From the NCBI GenBank assembly GCA_945787015.1, contig CALZGM010000014.1:20482-84481 (forward strand): DNA of 64,000 nucleotides. The letters run 5' to 3'. Both the position numbers and the translations under genes were made by a program. Under the pieces are notes generated by a model that worked only from the letters and a program-made list of their open reading frames with translations, was not told the DNA's origin and ran no database searches. The DNA comes from an uncultured Roseburia sp. GTDB taxonomy: Bacteria > Bacillota > Clostridia > Lachnospirales > Lachnospiraceae. Positions 58,163 through 64,000 of the stretch are shown in pieces. Position 1 is the first letter of the stretch. Every line of letters begins with the position of its first letter.

Positions 58163-59266
58163 TTGCAGAAGAATACGAAATACAATAGATTTATAACAGC
58201 AGGCTTTTTTGCTTTGCTGACCGGTTTTTCAATCTTGTCCATACTGCTCCCGGATAAAGAACTGTCAAAGACAGAACGCAGACGTTACGAGACAATGCCA
58301 GAGCTTAGCCTTGAGACGGTGGCAGACAAAAGCTTTATGAGTGATTTGGAAACGTATCTGTTGGATCATTTAGCGGGCAGAGAATTTTTCCGCGCCTTAA
58401 AGACAGAGGTGGAAACCGGATTGCTTTTAAAGACGGATGCCAATCAGTATGTCAAACAGGATGGCTATCTATATGAACTTGATTTTACGTGGAAAAGAAG
58501 CAATGTGACAAGAACGGCGAAAAGACTTGCACAGTTTACGGAAGAATGGGTTCCCGAAGCAAAGGTATATTATGCTGTTATTCCGGATAAGTCCTATTTT
58601 CTGCCGGAGGATGAATATCCGATGCAGGAGGATGCATGGGTGCTTACACAGCTAAAAGAGCAGATTGTAGGTGTAGAGTATATTGATTTGTATCCATACC
58701 TTAGCATAGAAGATTATTATAAAACGGACCTGCATTGGAGGCAGGAGGAGATTACGGATGTAGCACAAGTACTCTTAGAAACGATGAAGGCGGACGATAC
58801 AAAATCGGATTACCGGAAGGAAACGGTGTCAGCGGAATTCTACGGAGGTTATGCGGGGGCATCTGCATACCGTGTAAAGGCAGAACCCATGTATGCCTTA
58901 AATAACAGTACCGTAGAAGCTGCGGTTGTTTATGATTATGAATTACAACAGGAAACCGGTGTCTATGCACCGGAGAAACTGGATGGCATGGACCCATATG
59001 ATTATTATCTTGGGGGTGCGAGAGCACTTCTTTCCATACGTAATCCGGAAAAAGAAAACGGGAAAAAGCTGTTGCTGTTTCGGGATTCCTTTGGAAGCAG
59101 TATGGCTCCATTGTTATTAGAAGGGTATGAAGAAATCACATTAGTGGATTTGCGTTATATTTCAATGGAATATTTAACAAAGCTCATAGACGTAAGTGCG
59201 TATGACGATGTGCTGTATTTATACAGTCAGCGGGTGCTGCGCCATAGTGACAGCTTTAAGCTATAA
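58163..59266 (+). CDS. AlgJ/DHHW-like extracytoplasmic acetyltransferase partner, TTG start
   Basis: A 367-residue protein with an N-terminal membrane anchor (about 9-28) and an SGNH/AlgX-like domain outside the cell. The DHHW-type motif reads TDLHWRQEE (about 191-199) and the Ser-containing motif FRDSFGSSMAPLL (about 312-324), with the likely catalytic Ser in DSFG. With the MBOAT protein it would accept the exported acetyl group and place it on a cell-surface glycan. The TTG start is set by GGGAGAAAGG upstream. The natural glycan is unknown. Confidence 0.87.
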   Translation: MQKNTKYNRFITAGFFALLTGFSILSILLPDKELSKTERRRYETMPELSLETVADKSFMSDLETYLLDHLAGREFFRALKTEVETGLLLKTDANQYVKQDGYLYELDFTWKRSNVTRTAKRLAQFTEEWVPEAKVYYAVIPDKSYFLPEDEYPMQEDAWVLTQLKEQIVGVEYIDLYPYLSIEDYYKTDLHWRQEEITDVAQVLLETMKADDTKSDYRKETVSAEFYGGYAGASAYRVKAEPMYALNNSTVEAAVVYDYELQQETGVYAPEKLDGMDPYDYYLGGARALLSIRNPEKENGKKLLLFRDSFGSSMAPLLLEGYEEITLVDLRYISMEYLTKLIDVSAYDDVLYLYSQRVLRHSDSFKL

Positions 59267-59282
59267 AAGAAAGATGATGAAA

Positions 59283-59327
59283 AAAAGACTATGATGTAAA
59301 GGTTAAACCTCTACAACATAGTCTTTT
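59283..59327. terminator. Bidirectional terminator
   Basis: AAAAGACTATG (59283-59293) pairs with CATAGTCTTTT (59317-59327); inner bases TGTAAAGGTT and AACCTCTACA extend the stem with mismatches. It lies between convergent genes, and its right arm runs into the last codons of the minus-strand gene. Confidence 0.75.
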
Positions 59328-59539
59328 ATAATGTCATAATCTGCTTCATCACTACAGCAGATATTTCCATGTAAAAGAAAATCATTATTATTCGCGACAA
59401 TCATAATTACATAATGGGAAAGCTGTGACTTCAGATTCAGGTTATCACCATCCGAAGTGGTAAAGTGTACATCCCCGTGGCATTTCTTAACCTCTTGAAA
59501 AAAAGCGATTAAATCAACTTCCGGTTTTAGCTGATGCAT
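59303..59539 (-). CDS. Small conserved protein (HPr-like size), function unknown
   Basis: A 78-residue protein from the ATG at 59539, preceded by AAAGGAG; the frame extends to 59566 without a ribosome binding site. It has LKPEVDLIAFFQEVKKCHGDV, then SDGDNLNLKSQLSHYVIMIV and a C-terminal DEADYDIIKDYV. The alternation of strands and helices and the NLKSQL segment recall HPr-like folds seen in a conserved Clostridia family of small proteins, but there is no phosphorylatable His/Ser signature. I do not assign a function. Confidence 0.6.
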   Translation of the reverse strand: MHQLKPEVDLIAFFQEVKKCHGDVHFTTSDGDNLNLKSQLSHYVIMIVANNNDFLLHGNICCSDEADYDIIKDYVVEV

Positions 59540-59661
59540 AAGATACTCCTTTCTAAAACTGAACACAAAAAGATTATAGCATCTGCCCCGAAAAAGTCAA
59601 TGAAAAGCAGGCATAAAGACGTTTCTTCTGTCATATGCTGATAAAAGAGGAGGGGAAAACG

Positions 59662-60066
59662 ATGAATGTGACCAGGCGGTTAAGAAGGGGAAACGAAAAA
59701 CAGAATCAGGTATCGGTGATTGGAAAAACCCTTTTCCTTATGTATCTTATCAGCGGAATTTTACTTGTTTTTTTAGCATTTTCTCTTTATAAATTTGATT
59801 TGAGTGAGACAGTGATTAAGATTGGGACCATTGCGGTTTATATCATATCCGGATTCTTTGGGGGATATTATATTGGGAAGCAGATGCAGGAAAAGAAATA
59901 TCTGTGGGGCATGATTGCAGGAGGTGCCTATTTTCTATTGTTGCTTTTAGTTTCGCTTGTTTGTAAGAAGGGGATGGGAATGGAACTGCTTATAGACCCG
60001 GTTAAAATTCTTGCAACATTCATTTTATGTGTAGTTTCCGGAATGGCAGGTGGGATGCTAAGTTAA
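59662..60066 (+). CDS. TIGR04086-type four-helix membrane protein
   Basis: A 134-residue protein from the ATG at 59662, preceded by AGAGGAGGGG. Four hydrophobic helices (about 16-40, 48-72, 80-100, 110-132) with the second and fourth containing GFFGGYYIGKQ and SGMAGGML, the glycine-rich turns typical of the TIGR04086/YrzE family. The function is unknown. In Clostridia such genes commonly sit near secDF and yajC-type genes, and here secDF follows 91 bp later. Confidence 0.8.
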   Translation: MNVTRRLRRGNEKQNQVSVIGKTLFLMYLISGILLVFLAFSLYKFDLSETVIKIGTIAVYIISGFFGGYYIGKQMQEKKYLWGMIAGGAYFLLLLLVSLVCKKGMGMELLIDPVKILATFILCVVSGMAGGMLS

Positions 60067-60157
60067 TTGGGGCTTTTCTAATGAGAAATGCTGTGTTATA
60101 ATCAGCAGTTGTATATTAGTTTTACATATTTTGCTATACATAAGAAAGGATTCTATT

Positions 60158-62314
60158 ATGAAAAAGGGAAAAGCAGCAGCCATAATGGCAGTCATTCTTG
60201 CCGCATTGGTGGGATTAAGCTATTATGCATCTTTAATTTTATCGGATACCGGAGCAGGAGCAGATAAGTCAATTTCATTAGGACTTGATTTGTCAGGCGG
60301 TGTCTCTATTACCTATCAGGTAGTAGATGAAAATCCGACAGCTGAAGATATGAGTGATACGATTTATAAGCTTCAGAAGCGTGTGGAAGGGTATAGTACG
60401 GAATCTTCCGTATATCAGGTTGGGGAGGACCGTATTACCGTAGAGATTCCGGGCGTTTCAGATGCGAATACAATTTTAGAGGAGCTTGGAAATCCGGGCT
60501 CTTTAGAGTTCCAGACAGTAGATGGAACCGTTTTTATGACCGGTGACCAGGTCTCTGATGCACAGGTAGCAACAAGAGAAGATGTATATGGAAATAAAAG
60601 TTACGTCGTGGCTCTTACATTAACAGAAGAGGGATCTGAAATTTTTGCACAGGCTACTGCGGAAAATATTGGAAACTATCTTCCGATTGTATATGATGGG
60701 GAGGTCATCAGCTATCCGAGAGTACAGAATGTAATTACAGGCGGAGAAGCACAGATTACCGGTATGGATGGCTATGAAGAGGCAAATGCTCTTGCAACAC
60801 AGATTCGTATCGGTTCACTGGCATTAGAATTAGAGGAGTTAGAATCTTCTGTAGTAGGTGCACAGCTAGGAAGTAAAGCAATTGAAACCAGCTTAAAGGC
60901 AGGAGCAATCGGTCTGATTCTTGTTATGCTGTTTATGATGATTGTATATGGAATTCCGGGTGTGGCAGCATCTGTTGCACTTGCAATTTATACAGAACTA
61001 GTTATTGCAATTATTTATCTGTACGAAATCACATTAACATTACCGGGTATTGCCGGTATTATTCTCGGTATCGGTATGGCGGTGGATGCAAATGTCATCG
61101 TATTCTCCAGAATCCGTGAAGAAATTGCAGCAGGAATGGATGTTTCGACTGCCATAAAGACCGGATTTAAGAAGGCATTATCTGCTATTTTGGATGGCAA
61201 TATTACAACCTTTATAGCAGCGCTTGTTTTGATGGGCTTAGGTTCCGGAACGGTAAAAGGCTTTGCTTATACCTTAATGATTGGTATTATCGTATCTATG
61301 TTTACAGCCATGGTAGTAACCAGATGGGTTCTTTACGCGCTGTATGCATTAGGATTTAAAAATGAAAAATTCTATGGACGCGCAAAGGAGCGGACAAGCA
61401 TCAATTTTATCGGGAAAAAAGGTTGGTTCTTTGGTATTTCCCTTGCGCTTTTTGCAGTTGGATTTATCTGCATGGGAATCAACAAGATGAACATGGGTAC
61501 AACCTTAAATTACGGACTTGATTTCGTGGGTGGAACAGCAACAACGGCTGAATTTGAAAAAGAATACAGCATCGAAGAAATTGAAACTTTGATTGTACCA
61601 AAGGTAGCAGAAATCATTGATTCAAAAAATATTCAGACAAACAGAGTGGAAGGAACAACTCAGATTACCATCAAGACACCAACCTTAACACTGGAACAGC
61701 GTGATGCTGTAAATACGATGTTGGAAGAGGAGTTTGGTGTTTCGGAAGAAAACATTCAGTGTCAGAATATCAGCTCTACCATTAGCAATGAAATGCGTAT
61801 GGATGCAATTATAGCGGTTTTAGTATCCTGTGTATGTATGCTGATTTATATCTGGCTGCGTTTCTCCGATATCCGTTTTGCGACCAGTGCTATTGCAGCA
61901 TTAGCACATGACGTACTGGTAGTGCTTGCAGTTTACGCAGCACTTCGTATTTCAATCGGAAATACCTTTATTGCATGTATGCTTACCATCATTGGTTATT
62001 CTATCAATGATACAATTGTTATATTTGACCGTATTCGTGAAAATATGGCACCGTATACGAAAAACCATACACCTGAACTGTTAAAAGAAGTGGCAAACAA
62101 GAGCTTGACACAGACGGTATCAAGAAGTATTCATACTTCTATTACAACCTTTATTATGGTAATTATGCTTTACATTTTAGGCGTAGCATCTATCCGTGAA
62201 TTTGCACTTCCGCTTTTAGCAGGTTTAATCTGCGGTACCTATTCTTCTATTTGTATTGCAACGCAGCTTTGGTATGTGCTAAAGGTGAAATTCCCAAGCA
62301 GGGTGGAAGAGTAA
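60158..62314 (+). CDS. secDF: SecDF protein-export fusion
   Basis: A 718-residue single polypeptide containing both SecD and SecF. SecD half: first helix (about 8-25), KSISLGLDLSGGVSITYQV, a short P1 domain, then five helices with GIILGIGMAVDANVIVFSRI (D-x-N proton path). SecF half: helix at about 418-437, TLNYGLDFVGGT, then TIIGYSINDTIVIFDRIREN. It uses the proton or sodium gradient to complete Sec export. The ATG at 60158 follows AAAGGA; a longer frame to 60131 lacks support. The DUF1294 gene begins 1 bp after its stop. Confidence 0.93.
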   Translation: MKKGKAAAIMAVILAALVGLSYYASLILSDTGAGADKSISLGLDLSGGVSITYQVVDENPTAEDMSDTIYKLQKRVEGYSTESSVYQVGEDRITVEIPGVSDANTILEELGNPGSLEFQTVDGTVFMTGDQVSDAQVATREDVYGNKSYVVALTLTEEGSEIFAQATAENIGNYLPIVYDGEVISYPRVQNVITGGEAQITGMDGYEEANALATQIRIGSLALELEELESSVVGAQLGSKAIETSLKAGAIGLILVMLFMMIVYGIPGVAASVALAIYTELVIAIIYLYEITLTLPGIAGIILGIGMAVDANVIVFSRIREEIAAGMDVSTAIKTGFKKALSAILDGNITTFIAALVLMGLGSGTVKGFAYTLMIGIIVSMFTAMVVTRWVLYALYALGFKNEKFYGRAKERTSINFIGKKGWFFGISLALFAVGFICMGINKMNMGTTLNYGLDFVGGTATTAEFEKEYSIEEIETLIVPKVAEIIDSKNIQTNRVEGTTQITIKTPTLTLEQRDAVNTMLEEEFGVSEENIQCQNISSTISNEMRMDAIIAVLVSCVCMLIYIWLRFSDIRFATSAIAALAHDVLVVLAVYAALRISIGNTFIACMLTIIGYSINDTIVIFDRIRENMAPYTKNHTPELLKEVANKSLTQTVSRSIHTSITTFIMVIMLYILGVASIREFALPLLAGLICGTYSSICIATQLWYVLKVKFPSRVEE

Positions 62315-62315
62315 T

Positions 62316-62579
62316 ATGGAACATATGATAGTTATCATATATCTCCTTTGCATCAATGCAGCAGGCTTTGCCCTTATGGGAATTGACAAAAGCCGGGCAA
62401 AGCAGCATGCATGGCGCATTCCGGAGAAAACATTATTCTTATGCGCAATCCTTGGCGGAAGTCTTGGGACAACCGCCGGGATGTATTTCTTTCATCATAA
62501 GACGAAGCACTGGTATTTTAAGTATGGAATGCCGGCAATTTTAATATTGCAGGCAATGTTATATTCACGGTACTTATAA
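62316..62579 (+). CDS. DUF1294 small membrane protein
   Basis: An 87-residue protein with three hydrophobic segments (about 4-22, 38-56, 70-85). The DUF1294 pattern is clear: NAAGFALMGIDKSRAKQHAWRIPEKTLF, split by the RIPE turn, then GGSLGTTAGMYFFHHKTKHWYF. The function is unknown. It begins 1 bp after the secDF stop, so it is translated from the same message. The gap downstream contains the glyA promoter. Confidence 0.88.
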   Translation: MEHMIVIIYLLCINAAGFALMGIDKSRAKQHAWRIPEKTLFLCAILGGSLGTTAGMYFFHHKTKHWYFKYGMPAILILQAMLYSRYL

Positions 62580-62620
62580 ATCGTATAATAAATTTATATA
62601 AGAAATCTGATGTTTCTCGA

Positions 62621-62649
62621 TTGACCTTACAACCCAACTTCATTATAAT
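62621..62649 (+). promoter_or_regulatory. Promoter of glyA
   Basis: TTGACC (62621-62626), a 17-bp spacer and a full-consensus TATAAT (62644-62649). The leader to the start codon is about 53 nt, too short for a glycine or SAM riboswitch. Confidence 0.75.
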
Positions 62650-62708
62650 GTGAGTAAACGCATGGAAGACAAGTGTTTTCCGCAGAAAGACAATACGGAG
62701 GAAACAAG

Positions 62709-63947
62709 ATGTATACGTTAGAAGATATTCAGGCAGTAGATATGGAAGTCGCTCAGGCGATTACCGATGAGTTTGAGAGACAGAGCAGTCATATCGAGCT
62801 GATTGCATCAGAAAACTGGGTAAGCCCGGCAGTGATGTCAGCAATGGGCAGTGTATTAACCAACAAATATGCAGAAGGTTACCCGAGCAAGCGTTATTAC
62901 GGCGGCTGCGAGTGCGTAGACGTGGTGGAAGAGCTTGCAAGAGAACGTGCAAAAGAATTGTTTGGCTGTGAGTATGTAAATGTACAGCCACACTCAGGGG
63001 CACAGGCAAATATGGCGGTACAGTTTGCCATTTTAGAGCCGGGTGATACTGTAATGGGTATGAACTTAGACCATGGTGGACATTTGACACATGGCTCACC
63101 GGTGAACTTTTCCGGAAAATATTTTCATATCGTACCTTATGGAGTAAATGATCAGGGATTTATTGACTATGAAGAAGTCAGAAGAATTGCCTTAGAATGT
63201 AAGCCAAAGATGATTATCGCAGGTGCATCTGCTTATGCGAGAACCATTGACTTTAAGAAGTTCCGTGAGATAGCGGATGAAGTGGGTGCAGTACTTATGG
63301 TAGATATGGCACACATTGCAGGCCTTGTTGCGGCAGGACTTCATCCAAGTCCAATTCCTTATGCAGATGTAGTAACTACGACCACACATAAGACTTTACG
63401 TGGACCGAGAGGTGGTATGATTTTATGTAATCAGGCCGCTGCTGATAAGTATAATTTCAATAAGGCGATTTTCCCGGGAACACAGGGTGGCCCGCTCATG
63501 CATGTAATTGCAGCAAAAGCAGTCTGCTTTAAAGAAGCATTGCAACCGGAGTTTAAGGAATATCAGAAGCAGATTCTTAAAAATGCTCAGGCGCTCTGTA
63601 AGGGATTATTGGACAGAGATATCCAAATTGTATCCGGTGGTACCGATAATCATCTGATGCTTGTAGATTTGACAAAATACAACCTGACGGGAAAAGAGGT
63701 TGAAAAGCTTTTGGATTCTGTTTGCATTACCTGCAATAAAAACACCATTCCAAATGATCCGAAGTCTGCATTTGTAACCAGCGGGGTACGTCTTGGAACA
63801 CCGGCGGTTACTTCCCGAGGATTAAAGGAAGAGGATATGGACCAGATTGCAGAGGCAATTGCCATGATGATTAAAGAGGGCGAAGCAGCTGCACCAAAGG
63901 CAAAAGCAATTGTAAAAGCGTTAACAGAGAAATATCCGTTGAAATAA
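62709..63947 (+). CDS. glyA: Serine hydroxymethyltransferase
   Basis: A 412-residue PLP enzyme interconverting serine and glycine with transfer of a one-carbon unit to THF, which links it to MetF in this window. The ATG at 62709 follows ACGGAGG; an upstream frame to 62673 lacks support. Features are [46 protein letters not shown], the cofactor Lys228 in [12 protein letters not shown] and the C-terminal [15 protein letters not shown]. The length and motifs are standard. The dispersed repeat begins 12 bp after its stop. Confidence 0.96.
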   Translation: MYTLEDIQAVDMEVAQAITDEFERQSSHIELIASENWVSPAVMSAMGSVLTNKYAEGYPSKRYYGGCECVDVVEELARERAKELFGCEYVNVQPHSGAQANMAVQFAILEPGDTVMGMNLDHGGHLTHGSPVNFSGKYFHIVPYGVNDQGFIDYEEVRRIALECKPKMIIAGASAYARTIDFKKFREIADEVGAVLMVDMAHIAGLVAAGLHPSPIPYADVVTTTTHKTLRGPRGGMILCNQAAADKYNFNKAIFPGTQGGPLMHVIAAKAVCFKEALQPEFKEYQKQILKNAQALCKGLLDRDIQIVSGGTDNHLMLVDLTKYNLTGKEVEKLLDSVCITCNKNTIPNDPKSAFVTSGVRLGTPAVTSRGLKEEDMDQIAEAIAMMIKEGEAAAPKAKAIVKALTEKYPLK

Positions 63948-63958
63948 ATAGATATTTT

Positions 63959-63987
63959 GTTCAGTAAATTATTTTAGGCATAATATA
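63959..63987 (+). repeat. Dispersed intergenic repeat, copy 2
   Basis: GTTCAGTAAATTATTTTAGG and the following nine bases match 17379-17407 with two differences. It starts 12 bp after the glyA stop, as the first copy starts 13 bp after a stop, and the window ends before its right side can be seen. Confidence 0.65.
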
Positions 63988-64000
63988 AATTTGTAAGAAA

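Noticed and set aside
62580-62708. Glycine riboswitch or similar leader before glyA
   Set aside because: The consensus promoter at 62621-62649 leaves a leader of only about 53 nt with no recognisable aptamer core.

Overview
The window looks like a chromosomal segment of an anaerobic, spore-forming Clostridia, most likely a Lachnospiraceae member. The reasons are moderate-to-low GC, AGGAGG-type ribosome binding sites, consensus sigma-A promoters, germination and sporulation genes (a GerA receptor, SpoIIR, a Csp-type S8 protease), a fused SecDF, and Lachnospiraceae-type conserved small proteins. I saw no rRNA, tRNA, prophage, transposase or CRISPR array.

Region 1 (1-15.1 kb) is the most unusual. 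It opens with the end of an ABC transporter of the nitrate/sulfonate/THI5 class: an ATPase tail and a lipoprotein solute-binding protein. A tightly packed run follows: NagB-like protein, NagA, sensor kinase, response regulator, phosphofructokinase, class II aldolase, a modified triosephosphate-isomerase homologue and a LarA (nickel-pincer racemase) homologue. On paper NagA-NagB-PFK-aldolase-TIM runs from N-acetylglucosamine-6-phosphate to triose phosphates, but several members have altered active-site loops, so the real substrate may differ. The run is closed by a soluble chemoreceptor whose C-terminal sensor is a paralogue of the upstream solute-binding protein, now without a signal peptide. 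A fused ECF-type S component-kinase follows 25 bp later, then a GPH sugar symporter.

Region 2 (15.1-27.1 kb) holds a second GPH symporter under a promoter with a palindromic GntR-type operator in its spacer, a TM2 protein, a HIT protein, a KDPG aldolase fused to a VOC-like domain divergent from an IclR regulator with KdgR-like boxes between them, a ClpX homologue, MetF, a Csp-type protease, DUF1846 and a polysaccharide deacetylase.

Region 3 (27.1-45.3 kb) is accessory. It has four AAA-ATPase/PD-(D/E)XK-like proteins (two DUF4143, two DUF1703 in a near-perfect 1,714-bp tandem duplication), AlkD, RarA, an aminotransferase, a RelB-like/PIN toxin-antitoxin pair, a LytTR regulator and a 2,037-residue surface protein. 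Several of these genes have striking repeats or palindromes just upstream.

Region 4 (45.3-64 kb) is mostly core: IspE with a FadR-type GntR regulator, a germinant receptor in which GerAB and GerAC are one polypeptide, SpoIIR, DUF1934, an FKBP foldase lipoprotein, AsnS, an AlgI/AlgJ-like polysaccharide acetylation pair, SecDF, DUF1294 and GlyA. A third copy of the GntR-type palindrome upstream of ispE-gntR suggests this regulator controls itself and the symporter at 15.4 kb.
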